Of a stretch of DNA of 15,915 bases, positions 7,178 to 14,784 are shown piece by piece. Every line of letters begins with the position of its first letter. The stretch's first letter is position 1. The notes beneath the pieces were generated by a model that worked only from the letters and a program-made list of their open reading frames with translations, was not told the origin of the DNA and did no database searches. The stretch comes from an uncultured Anaerococcus sp. (GTDB taxonomy: Bacteria > Bacillota_A > Clostridia > Tissierellales > Peptoniphilaceae). The stretch covers positions 1 to 15,915 of the forward strand of contig CABTWT010000019.1 of assembly GCA_902488555.1 (NCBI GenBank). The letters are read 5' to 3'. The position numbers and the translations under genes were made by a program.

Positions 7178-7876
7178 ATGAAAAACTTATTAGAAACAAA
7201 AAATTTAACAAAACTATATAAAGACTTTAAAGCTTTAGATAGTGTATCTATTAATATTGAGGAATCAAAAGTTTATGGACTACTAGGTCCAAATGGAGCT
7301 GGCAAGTCAACATTATTAAAACTTATTACTCAAATAATAAAACCAAGCTCTGGTGATATTATTTATAATGATCAAAAGATTAGTCAAAATGATTTATCGC
7401 AAATAGGAGCAATCATCGAAAGTCCTGCTATCTATCCAAATCTAACTGCCTATGAGAATTTAAAAGTATTAACAACTTTATTAAGTATTGATGAAGATAA
7501 AATTTATGAAGTTCTAAAAACCGTTGGTCTTACAAATACAGGAAATAAATTAACCCGCGAATTTTCCCTAGGAATGAAACAAAGACTAGGTATTGCAATG
7601 GCCCTTATAAACAATCCCAAACTTTTAATCCTAGATGAGCCAACAAATGGACTTGATCCAGTAGGCATAGCAGAGCTTAGAGAACTTATAAAATCTTTTA
7701 CAAATGATGGTATTACTGTAATTATTTCTAGTCACATTTTAAGTGAAGTAGACCAAGTTGCAGACAAAGTTGGCATACTTGTAAACGGAAAATTATCTTA
7801 TGAAGGTAAAAATGATAAAGGAAGCGATCACTTAGAAAATTTATTTATGGATATTATAAAGAAAGAAGGTTTTTAA
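7178..7876 (+). CDS. Lantibiotic-protection ABC transporter ATPase (LanF/CprA-like)
   Basis: This 232-residue ATP-binding subunit would power two membrane subunits that expel or displace antimicrobial peptides at the membrane. Visible motifs are Walker A GPNGAGKST (37-45), signature FSLGMKQR (129-136), Walker B LLILDEP (149-155) and H-switch SSH with His186. The usual Q-loop glutamine position reads IESPAIYPNLT, with Glu81. This is the E-loop substitution described for LanF proteins, and it supports a lantibiotic-immunity assignment over a generic ABC-2 exporter. The start has a near-perfect AAGGGAGG site (7164-7171) six bases away. It is the first of five tightly packed genes and lies one base ahead of the next. 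Overall order matches Clostridioides difficile CprABC-type and LanFEG systems; the actual substrate is not known. Confidence 0.88.
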   Translation: MKNLLETKNLTKLYKDFKALDSVSINIEESKVYGLLGPNGAGKSTLLKLITQIIKPSSGDIIYNDQKISQNDLSQIGAIIESPAIYPNLTAYENLKVLTTLLSIDEDKIYEVLKTVGLTNTGNKLTREFSLGMKQRLGIAMALINNPKLLILDEPTNGLDPVGIAELRELIKSFTNDGITVIISSHILSEVDQVADKVGILVNGKLSYEGKNDKGSDHLENLFMDIIKKEGF

Positions 7877-7877
7877 T

Positions 7878-8630
7878 ATGGTAAATATTTTAAAAGCTGA
7901 ACTTTTAAAAGAAAAAAGATCTGCAAATGCAAGAATACTTTTACTAGCACCCATAATTTTTATAGTATTTAACCTACTAATGAATATACTAATGAGTCCT
8001 AATTCGAAGGGACATAGCTATTTGCTAGCAACAGCTTTTAACTGGTTTCCTTTATTAATATTGCCAATTGTAATCAGCCTGCTTGTCACAAATATATTAT
8101 TAAAAGAAAAGCAAAGTCATTTAAATCAGCAAAAAAGTTTGGGCTTAGATAAGAAAAAGATAAAGCTAGCAAAATCTTTTATAATACTTACAGAAGTTTT
8201 TATAATAGTGATGATATCAACCCTTGTAATTTATATAATTGCTAATTTTATATTAAAAGAAAATATAAACCTTGCTATGCTTTTAAAGGCAGGAATAGTT
8301 TTATTCATAGGGTCTCTACCACTAGTAGGATTTTCGTTTTTTATAATGAGTTTATCTAGCAAAAGTTTTATATTGCTAATTTTAAACTTTATTTTATCAA
8401 TTATATCCCCAACCCTAGCTGTAAAAGATTTGTGGAAATTTTATCCTTGGTCTTATAGTTTGAGAATTCTAGCACCAATTGTTGGAGTACATCCAAACGG
8501 AACATTTTTAGACATCAATTCACCCCTATGGAATAAAAATGTGATAACTCTAGGAATTACACTAAGTCTTAGCGTTTATATTTTATTTATGATTTTATCT
8601 ATAAGTAGAAAGGATAAGGAAAATGCTTAA
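7878..8630 (+). CDS. ABC-2 permease of the lantibiotic-immunity MutE/EpiE type
   Basis: The 250-residue integral membrane subunit has about six hydrophobic segments (roughly 22-41, 52-75, 101-126, 134-155, 162-180 and 222-241) and a charged cytoplasmic N-terminus. The segment YPWSYSLRILAPIVGVHPNG (203-222) resembles the conserved stretch I recall from MutE-type permeases, in which a W-S-Y-x-L-R element is followed by GVHPNG. With the next gene it should form a heterodimeric channel driven by the ATPase encoded just upstream. Translation starts one base after the ATPase stop. The last eight bases overlap the next permease start, indicating translational coupling. Base composition is strongly AT-rich, as in the rest of this cassette. 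Confidence 0.82.
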   Translation: MVNILKAELLKEKRSANARILLLAPIIFIVFNLLMNILMSPNSKGHSYLLATAFNWFPLLILPIVISLLVTNILLKEKQSHLNQQKSLGLDKKKIKLAKSFIILTEVFIIVMISTLVIYIIANFILKENINLAMLLKAGIVLFIGSLPLVGFSFFIMSLSSKSFILLILNFILSIISPTLAVKDLWKFYPWSYSLRILAPIVGVHPNGTFLDINSPLWNKNVITLGITLSLSVYILFMILSISRKDKENA

Positions 8631-9357
8631 TATAATTAAATCTAACTGGCTAAGGACAAAAAGGCAGCCCATAAGGTGGGTTTCATTTCTTACCCCAATA
8701 TTATATGCCCTAGTATTTTCCTTTTATATACTAGGTTCAAATAGATTTGAAGGTATAGAAATGTATGCTTTTTTCGAAACCTTTGCAATTCTATCGACTT
8801 TTTCCTTAAGCTTTTTTGTACCCATGCTTTATGAAGCAGATAAAAATGCAAGTTTTTATACCAATGACATAAAATTTGGCATAAGCCGTAAAAAGACTTT
8901 TGTAGCAAAATTTTTGATAATCTCGATTTTGTATGCTTTAATTATTTTAATAGCAATTGTTATTTTTCTAGAATTTTGGATGATTTTTAAAAACAAAGCT
9001 ATAAATACAGGTGAATTTTTGATATTAATTGCCTTAGTATTTTTTACAATAATTCCCCTTATTCCAATCTACCAATATTTAAATTTAAAATATGGCCAAA
9101 GCGGATCGATTATGCTAGGAATTTTTCTAACACTTGCGGCAATTTTACTGGGTACAACCGGACTTGGAGCTTTGATTTGGAAATTTTTGCCCTTTGTTTG
9201 GCCTCTAAAATTAATATATTTACTAGCCCAAGGGGCAGTATCTTTAAAAGTTTTCATAAAATTTATTGGTCTTGGGATAATTTTTAGTATTATTTTTCTA
9301 ATCTTTGTTGCAAACTGGTTTAATAAATGGGATGTGTACTCAAAAACGGAGGATTAA
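8623..9357 (+). CDS. ABC-2 permease of the lantibiotic-immunity MutG/EpiG type
   Basis: The 244-residue partner permease has about six hydrophobic segments (roughly 19-38, 49-66, 92-116, 126-146, 156-176 and 208-229). It starts with a basic amphipathic stretch (SNWLRTKRQPIRW) common in these subunits. It is not a copy of the preceding permease; the two differ throughout and form the E/G pair of a LanFEG-type transporter. The ATG at 8623 lies inside the upstream gene and is preceded by AAGGATAAGGAAA. Its TAA stop directly abuts the ATG of the response regulator. The MutG label rests on position and size more than on a diagnostic motif. Confidence 0.78.
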   Translation: MLNIIKSNWLRTKRQPIRWVSFLTPILYALVFSFYILGSNRFEGIEMYAFFETFAILSTFSLSFFVPMLYEADKNASFYTNDIKFGISRKKTFVAKFLIISILYALIILIAIVIFLEFWMIFKNKAINTGEFLILIALVFFTIIPLIPIYQYLNLKYGQSGSIMLGIFLTLAAILLGTTGLGALIWKFLPFVWPLKLIYLLAQGAVSLKVFIKFIGLGIIFSIIFLIFVANWFNKWDVYSKTED

Positions 9358-10026
9358 ATGAAAATCTTACTTATCGATGATGATATTGACCTTACAAGAT
9401 TAATAAAAAATACCCTCAAAAAAGAATATATAGTTGATATATTTAATGATGCATCGATTATTGACCCAAACATTTTTACTGAATACGATTTAATAATCCT
9501 AGATATTATGATGCCTAATATGGATGGATTTGAATTTTTGGAAAAATATAGAAATATGATTGATGTCCCTATCTTACTTTTAACAGCCAAAGATTTTGAG
9601 AACGACAAGCTTGAAGGCTTTGCCCTTGGTGCTGATGATTACATTACAAAACCATTTTCAATAAAGGAGTTACGAGCAAGGGTAGGGGCTCATATAAGAC
9701 GCGAGAAAAGAGAAAAACACAATCGACTAGTAGATTATCCCATTTCTTGTGACTTATTAGCAGCCAAATTTTACTTCATGGATAGCGAAATTAGTTTAAC
9801 AAAAAGTGAGTATGGTATATGTAAGCTACTTTTAAAAAACAGGGGGCAAGTTTTTACAAAGGAAAATATATATACATCAGTATATGGCTATGATGCTGAA
9901 GGCGATAGTCAGACATCTATCACAGAGCGCATAAAATTAATCAGAAATAAGTTTGGAAAATATGAAATTAATCCTATAAAAACTATTTGGGGAGTAGGTT
10001 ATAAATGGGAAATAGAAAATCTTTAG
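9358..10026 (+). CDS. OmpR-family response regulator of the peptide-resistance cassette
   Basis: The 222-residue cytoplasmic transcription factor has a receiver domain (about 1-118) with acidic pocket DDD (7-9), phosphoacceptor Asp49 in ILDIMMPNMDG (47-57), Thr76 and Lys98 in ITKPF. A winged-helix domain follows (about 127-219) with the typical ending KTIWGVGYKWE (208-218). It belongs with the NisR/SpaR/CprR group by context. It should be phosphorylated by the kinase encoded immediately downstream and switch on the transporter genes upstream. A GGAGG site lies five bases from the ATG, which directly follows the permease stop. Its end overlaps the kinase start by 22 bases. The direct repeat at 7119-7136 is the best candidate target. 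Confidence 0.9.
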   Translation: MKILLIDDDIDLTRLIKNTLKKEYIVDIFNDASIIDPNIFTEYDLIILDIMMPNMDGFEFLEKYRNMIDVPILLLTAKDFENDKLEGFALGADDYITKPFSIKELRARVGAHIRREKREKHNRLVDYPISCDLLAAKFYFMDSEISLTKSEYGICKLLLKNRGQVFTKENIYTSVYGYDAEGDSQTSITERIKLIRNKFGKYEINPIKTIWGVGYKWEIENL

Positions 10027-11345
10027 GATCATTAATAAGTAAATATGCAATATTTGAGATACTTTATTCAGCATTTTTATTTATATTTTTGTTAATTTTT
10101 TTTAATATTCTAGTAAACAATAAAATTATTTACCCCGCAAACCATGCCGAAGTTAATCTTTACAAGGTAGAAGAGATGTTAAAAAAAGATAATTTTAGCC
10201 CAAATGATATTCCCTATTACTATGACTATAAATATTATAAAAACGGCCAAGAAATTAAAAATACAATTGACCATAAATATCAAAATTATGTAAAAAATGC
10301 CGAAGATATTGGTATGTCATCTACAAACTCTATTATAAATACAAAATATTTTAAAAAATTAACTTATGAAAATAAAGACTTGGTATTGGTCTATCAAGTC
10401 TCCCCAATCTTTGCCTCAGAAAAGCTTTATAGAAAAATCAAAAATGTAGAACTTTCCTATCTATTATCATCTTTTGTAATTTGGCTAATTGGCTTTACCT
10501 ATCTTATTAAAAAAACTCAAAAGGTTATCAAATCTGAAATAAACTTAATAGCTGCAAGCAATGAGAATATTAAGAATATGAATTTAGATTATGATAGAAA
10601 AAGTTCTAAATATACAGAAATCCAAAGTGTCCTAGACTCTCTGGATATCATGGCCATAGATTTAAAAAAGTCCTTACATGACCAATGGCAAACAGAAAAA
10701 AATCAAAAAGATTTAATAGAATCAATAACCCACGACATCCGTACACCCTTAACTTTAATTAAAGGTAATGCTGAGCTAATAAAGGAAAACCAATGCGACT
10801 TTCAAAAAGAATACATTGAGGGCATTGAAATTGGATTAAAGCGTTTATACATTTACACCGAAAAGTTAAATAATATTTCAAAAACTGCAAATACAAATTT
10901 TGAACTAGTGGATAAAGATGTAGTTAATTATTGGATATTGATAGCAAAAACAATATCAATTAACGAAACGACCAGTTTAATCATAGTGTCTAAAGAAACT
11001 TCTGATATAAAATTAGATAAAGAGCAAATCGCTACTGCAATACAAAATATAGTAATAAACTCATGTGAACACAATAATAAAAAAGGAAATATATATTTAT
11101 CGTTAGAAAATCATAACAACACTTATACGATTAAAATAAAAGATGAGGGGCCTGGTTTTAATAAAGCAATCTTAGAACAATTTCCCCAAAAAAATATTAC
11201 TACAAAAAGCGATAAAATTAACCATGGTTTAGGCCTAAGTATAGCTAATGATCTTATAAAAAATAATAGAGGCCACTTAAAAATAAGTAATTATAAAGAA
11301 AATAATAAATCTGGTGCCCAAGTTAAAATGATATTTAAAAAATAA
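10005..11345 (+). CDS. Membrane sensor histidine kinase of the peptide-resistance cassette
   Basis: This 446-residue kinase has transmembrane segments at about 15-37 and 149-168. They enclose an extracytoplasmic sensor loop of about 110 residues that includes a tyrosine-rich patch (YYYDYKYYKNG, 71-81). A coiled linker leads to the H-box SITHDIRTPL (240-249, phospho-His243), N-box region NIVINSCEH (348-356), G1 box DEGPGF (380-385) and G2 box HGLGLSIA (407-414). The sensor loop size suits NisK/SpaK/CprK-like kinases that detect peptides outside the membrane, unlike the loopless BceS type. The ATG lies within the regulator gene, with GGGGAG about ten bases upstream; no other in-frame Met occurs near the first membrane segment. 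A coding stretch near 11041-11100 has only 10 G/C in 60 bases, among the most AT-rich in the window. Confidence 0.9.
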   Translation: MGNRKSLGSLISKYAIFEILYSAFLFIFLLIFFNILVNNKIIYPANHAEVNLYKVEEMLKKDNFSPNDIPYYYDYKYYKNGQEIKNTIDHKYQNYVKNAEDIGMSSTNSIINTKYFKKLTYENKDLVLVYQVSPIFASEKLYRKIKNVELSYLLSSFVIWLIGFTYLIKKTQKVIKSEINLIAASNENIKNMNLDYDRKSSKYTEIQSVLDSLDIMAIDLKKSLHDQWQTEKNQKDLIESITHDIRTPLTLIKGNAELIKENQCDFQKEYIEGIEIGLKRLYIYTEKLNNISKTANTNFELVDKDVVNYWILIAKTISINETTSLIIVSKETSDIKLDKEQIATAIQNIVINSCEHNNKKGNIYLSLENHNNTYTIKIKDEGPGFNKAILEQFPQKNITTKSDKINHGLGLSIANDLIKNNRGHLKISNYKENNKSGAQVKMIFKK

Positions 11346-11363
11346 TCTGTTTTTATAAATTAG

Positions 11364-11399
11364 CGAAAAATTTCTAGGGTTTATTTAGTAAATTTTTCG
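11364..11399. promoter_or_regulatory. Inverted repeat in front of the symporter gene (possible operator)
   Basis: CGAAAAATTT (11364-11373) and AAATTTTTCG (11390-11399) are perfect 10-bp inverted arms with a 16-base spacer. They lie 18 bp after the kinase stop codon and about 60 bp before the symporter ATG. There is no T-tract after the right arm, so it is a poor terminator on the plus strand. An operator for a dimeric regulator of the symporter is a reasonable alternative. A 9-bp direct repeat TTTATTTAG (11380-11388, 11407-11415) overlaps it. I found no convincing -35/-10 pair in this 114-bp spacer. Confidence 0.45.
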
Positions 11400-11459
11400 G
11401 GTAAGCTTTATTTAGGAAGAAAGTATTTTGCGATTATTTTTTTATTATTAGGAGATATA

Positions 11460-12842
11460 ATGGAAAAATCACAAAATCACAGACCCTTTGGAAAAAGGGA
11501 TGTTCTTGGATATATGTTTGGTGACATTGGTGGCTCCTTTGTTAGCCTTACTTTTGATGCATATTATCTTATATTTACCACCTATGTTTTAGGAATCAAT
11601 GTAGGATTTATGTCAGGTCTTTTTCTCTTCTCAAGGCTTTATGATGCCATAGATGATCCCCTTATTGGATCTTTGCCAGATAGGTTTTCTCTGTCGAAAT
11701 CTAGTAAATTTAAGCCTCGGATAAAAATCTTTATGTGGCCTTTGGCTTTTTCTATTTTATTGGGCTTTACCAATATAAATTCTTTTAATCTTAGTGAGAC
11801 TTTAAAGCATGTTTGGGTTGTTTTTTGCTACATAATTTATGGAATTTGCTACACAGGGACTTCTATGCCATTTGGGGCCATGGCAAATGCAATTGCTACT
11901 AATCAAAAAGAACGCGAAAAATTATCTGCAGCAAGGGCAATTGGTGGACTTTTAATTGCCTTTGTAATTATGGGCCTTGTTCCTATGCTAATTTGGGATA
12001 AAAATAATAATCCAAATGTTTCTGGCTATACCCTAGTTTCCTTAATTTGTGCTATTGGTTGCATTATTTCATACACCTTATTAAACAAAATGACTGTGGA
12101 AAGAAAAAAGCTAGTAAGTGAAAAAAGAGTAAACAAAGATTATGACTTTTTTAAGACAATTAAACAAGCCCTATCAAATAGGGCCCTAGTTGGAATTATG
12201 ATTGCTTCAATTGGATCTATGATTTGGATAACAGGAAATAATCAATTTGTAGGCTTCATTTTCAAAGAATACTATAACCAACCAAAGCTTCAAACCATAG
12301 CAACTGTAGCCCAAGTCCCGGTTACCCTGTTAGCTTTTTTAGCCTCGGCAAAATTAAGTGACATCTATGGTAAAAGAAAAGTATTAACCAGGGCACTTTT
12401 AATAAATTTGAGCCTTTCTTTGATACTGTTTTTCCATCCTATAGAAAACCCAATTTATTTTATAATTATAAATTCAATTGCAAATATCGGCCAATCATTT
12501 TTTATGATTTATATTTGGGCCTTTGTAGGTGATGCAATCGACTATCACGAATATAAATACAAGACTCGAAATGACGGAACAATTTACTCTACCTATACTT
12601 TTTCAAGAAAACTTGGTACTACTATAGCCTCTGCTGCCGCAACTGCTGTTTTAGCAGCAATAGGATTTATATCAGGGCAAAATAGCCAAAGTGTAGAAGT
12701 TTCCAATTCTATAAGATATCTTGCAACATCAATTCCAATTATTGCAACCCTTATTGAACTTGTTGGAATAAGAGTAATCTATCACCTATCAAGGGAAGAT
12801 AGCAGAATAATTAGCCAAAGACTACTATTACGTGCAAACTAA
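11460..12842 (+). CDS. GPH-family (MelB-like) sugar:cation symporter
   Basis: This 460-residue inner-membrane carrier of the major facilitator fold has about 12 hydrophobic segments. Diagnostic glycoside-pentoside-hexuronide (GPH) features are GYMFGDIGGSF (17-27), the loop 2-3 motif SRLYDAIDDPLIG (58-70) with the acidic residues expected for cation/sugar coupling, and FVGDAIDYHEYKYKTRNDG (355-373) followed by TFSRKLG (380-386). Members import a sugar or glycoside with H+, Na+ or Li+. AGGAG (11450-11454) precedes the ATG. No glycosidase or sugar kinase is adjacent, so the substrate cannot be inferred. The gene appears to be a separate transcription unit after the kinase gene, though readthrough is possible. 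It ends at a bidirectional terminator. Confidence 0.85.
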   Translation: MEKSQNHRPFGKRDVLGYMFGDIGGSFVSLTFDAYYLIFTTYVLGINVGFMSGLFLFSRLYDAIDDPLIGSLPDRFSLSKSSKFKPRIKIFMWPLAFSILLGFTNINSFNLSETLKHVWVVFCYIIYGICYTGTSMPFGAMANAIATNQKEREKLSAARAIGGLLIAFVIMGLVPMLIWDKNNNPNVSGYTLVSLICAIGCIISYTLLNKMTVERKKLVSEKRVNKDYDFFKTIKQALSNRALVGIMIASIGSMIWITGNNQFVGFIFKEYYNQPKLQTIATVAQVPVTLLAFLASAKLSDIYGKRKVLTRALLINLSLSLILFFHPIENPIYFIIINSIANIGQSFFMIYIWAFVGDAIDYHEYKYKTRNDGTIYSTYTFSRKLGTTIASAAATAVLAAIGFISGQNSQSVEVSNSIRYLATSIPIIATLIELVGIRVIYHLSREDSRIISQRLLLRAN

Positions 12843-12865
12843 AAAGAGCCAAATGGCTCTTTTTT
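12841..12865. terminator. Bidirectional intrinsic terminator between convergent genes
   Basis: AAAAAGAGCC (12841-12850) and GGCTCTTTTT (12855-12864) form a perfect 10-bp stem with a four-base loop. A/T runs on both sides give a U-tract in either direction. The left arm includes the last two bases of the symporter stop, and the right arm reaches the stop codon of the DUF819 gene (12864-12866). One hairpin therefore serves both genes with essentially no spacer. Confidence 0.88.
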
Positions 12866-14039
12866 AAATTAAAATATTTCCAACAATTGTTCCAAGGTAA
12901 TTACCTATAATATATCCAAACAGTCCCGCAAAAATGCCAGGGCCTATCAAATGATACCATCCTTTTGATATAGCCATAGCTGCTGCTGTTGATGGGCCAC
13001 CGATGTTAGCATTTGAGGCAATAATGGCTTCCTGGAGGGAAACTTTTAAAAGTTTTGACCCAATTAAAACTGTAAGCATGTTTATAGCAACCATTATAAA
13101 GCAAAATACAAAAAGTAATGGTGCTGTTTTTATGATAAGTGGTATGCTTGCTGGCACACCTATTACTACAAAGAAAATATAAATCAAAAATGATCCAACT
13201 TCTTCTGCTCCGCTTATATTTTCAAAATATTTTGGAAAAGCCGTGGTAAGTATCATAGTTAATGTTGTTATTATCAGATATGGATTGCCAAAAAGTTGAT
13301 TTAATAATAGGCTAAAGGCGTTTGTTGTTGGGATTTTTGCTGCAAAGAATCCTGCAATAACATTACTCACCGCAACTATAGCAGCAGATGTAGCAAATAT
13401 TAGAGCCAAGTCAAAGGTCGAAATATAAGTTTTCTTGTTAAATTCATCCTTGTGTTCTCTACTTGCTTCAGATTGGATGAAGTTTTTCCTAAAAAATCCT
13501 ATATTTGGCAAAGCTGATAGGATTACAAAATAAATAGCCATATTAAAATTATCGGCAACAGTTGTCGCAGATACCATGGTCTTGTCTAGGTCAAATACTT
13601 GGCTTAGGGCGACAAAGTTGACTCCTCCTCCAATGTAGGATCCTGTCATCATCCCAGCTATATTTCCTAAATTTGGAATGGCATTTTTTAGTAATACAAA
13701 GGCAATGAGGACTCCAAGCACAGTTCCCACCGACCCAATAGTGAAAAGTAAGAGCATTTTGCCAGATTCCTTAAAAATCTTCCTCATGTTTGACCTAAAT
13801 AAGAGCATAGGAATCGATAAGGGAATAGCATAGTCCCAAACGGTGTCATAAACTGTTGATTCCATAGGCAAGACCTTTAAGTTGGTGAGAATCACAGCAA
13901 AAATCAGAGCAATAACTGCCCCAGTTAAAACTTGCCCCCACTTATATTTTTTCTCTATTGTCATTGCAAGGACGACAATAATTAACAAAACCGCCCAAAT
14001 CATCCAAATATTATCTGGACTTATCAAAGTATTAGTCAT
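12864..14039 (-). CDS. DUF819 family multi-pass membrane protein (YjcL-like)
   Basis: The 391-residue, highly hydrophobic protein has about ten or more membrane segments. It matches the DUF819/YjcL group, whose function is not established to my knowledge. Two glycine-rich elements occupy comparable places in the two halves: GSYIGGGVNFVALSQ (133-147) and NANIGGPSTAAAMA (343-356). This suggests an inverted-repeat transporter fold with paired discontinuous helices, as in sodium:bile acid or glutamate symporters; that is inference from the pattern. A hydrophilic basic/acidic loop (about 184-206) separates the halves. AAGGAGAG lies just before the ATG. It has its own promoter region and ends at the shared terminator. 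Confidence 0.85.
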   Translation of the reverse strand: MTNTLISPDNIWMIWAVLLIIVVLAMTIEKKYKWGQVLTGAVIALIFAVILTNLKVLPMESTVYDTVWDYAIPLSIPMLLFRSNMRKIFKESGKMLLLFTIGSVGTVLGVLIAFVLLKNAIPNLGNIAGMMTGSYIGGGVNFVALSQVFDLDKTMVSATTVADNFNMAIYFVILSALPNIGFFRKNFIQSEASREHKDEFNKKTYISTFDLALIFATSAAIVAVSNVIAGFFAAKIPTTNAFSLLLNQLFGNPYLIITTLTMILTTAFPKYFENISGAEEVGSFLIYIFFVVIGVPASIPLIIKTAPLLFVFCFIMVAINMLTVLIGSKLLKVSLQEAIIASNANIGGPSTAAAMAISKGWYHLIGPGIFAGLFGYIIGNYLGTIVGNILI

Positions 14040-14060
14040 AAACTCTCCTTAAACTTTATC

Positions 14061-14107
14061 TTATTATTATAAACTATTTTTTATAATAATAAAACAATTA
14101 ATGACAA
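14061..14107 (-). promoter_or_regulatory. Promoter with overlapping AT-rich palindrome for the DUF819 gene
   Basis: On the minus strand TTGTCA (14107-14102) is a good -35. TATAAA (14085-14080) follows at 16 bp as the -10, and a second TATAAT sits at 14071-14066. The -10 lies inside a perfect 13-bp inverted repeat, TTATTATTATAAA (14061-14073) and TTTATAATAATAA (14080-14092), with a six-base centre. Such placement could allow repressor control, but a low-complexity AT palindrome may also arise by chance. Confidence 0.5.
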
Positions 14108-14131
14108 GTTTCTTTTATAAAATATCAGAAT

Positions 14132-14167
14132 AAAAAACACCCAGCAATATTTTCATATCACCAGGTG
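14132..14167 (-). terminator. Weak candidate terminator after the isochorismatase-like gene
   Basis: On the minus strand CACCTGG (14167-14161) can pair with CTGGGTG (14144-14138) using two G-T wobbles, with a 16-base loop, followed by T6 (complement of A14132-A14137). The stem begins eight bases after the stop codon. The T-tract is good but the stem is weak. Confidence 0.45.
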
Positions 14168-14175
14168 AAAATTTA

Positions 14176-14784
14176 TTAGTCTCTAGCTCTCATTTCTTTT
14201 ACAAGATTTGATATAACTTTGAAGTGGCTGTCTTTGGAATCGTAGGCTATGTCAAATAATAACATTTCTGTATTTACAACTGCCGCGCCCATTTGACCTA
14301 GTAAGTTTGCAGAAGTTTCTTTAAGTTCTTCTGTATATGAGCTAATAGCATCTTTTACAAAAAATACATTTAGCCCCAAATCTAGGAGAGTTCTCACTGT
14401 TTGGTAAACACAAACATGGCCTTCTGCTCCTACCACTACAACATTTGTGATATTATTTTCTTTTATGAAGTCTAGAACTTCCGGTGTTGCTGCATCAAAG
14501 ATTGTCTTTTCAAATATCTTATCTTCTGGGATTTCTTCTAGTAATCTATCATCAGATTTACCTAGACCCTTTGGATATTGTTCTGTTGCAAGGATTGGCA
14601 TTTGATATTCTTTGAATGCTTTTATCAAAACCAAGGTGTTTAATACAGTAAGCTCACCATTTTCCATGGTCTTCATTAGTTTTGGTTGCTCATCAACTAC
14701 CAAAAGCATGGTCTGATCTTTCTTTGAGTATTTGTCGCCTTCTAGTGAATTTATATAATATTTGCTTGCTAATTTTCTTTCCAT
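14176..14784 (-). CDS. Isochorismatase-like (cysteine hydrolase) family protein
   Basis: This 202-residue cytosolic hydrolase has the Asp-Lys-Cys triad of the family. Asp31 lies in LLVVDEQ (27-33), Lys93 in FEKTIFDA (91-98) and Cys125 in GAEGHVCV (119-126), preceded by the segment that usually forms the cis-peptide. It most resembles the YcaC/ISOC1 branch, whose physiological substrates are mostly unknown, rather than true isochorismatases or nicotinamidases: no nicotinamidase metal-site histidines are apparent near residues 70-80. The ATG lies within the end of the radical SAM gene (16-base overlap), with AGGGGG upstream, so translation is probably coupled. The pairing does not identify a pathway. 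Confidence 0.85.
   Translation of the reverse strand: MERKLASKYYINSLEGDKYSKKDQTMLLVVDEQPKLMKTMENGELTVLNTLVLIKAFKEYQMPILATEQYPKGLGKSDDRLLEEIPEDKIFEKTIFDAATPEVLDFIKENNITNVVVVGAEGHVCVYQTVRTLLDLGLNVFFVKDAISSYTEELKETSANLLGQMGAAVVNTEMLLFDIAYDSKDSHFKVISNLVKEMRARD

Noticed and set aside
7178..11345. BceAB-BceRS-type bacitracin resistance module
   Set aside because: Bce modules have one large permease of about 650 residues and a kinase with almost no external loop. Here there are two small permeases and a kinase with a loop of about 110 residues.
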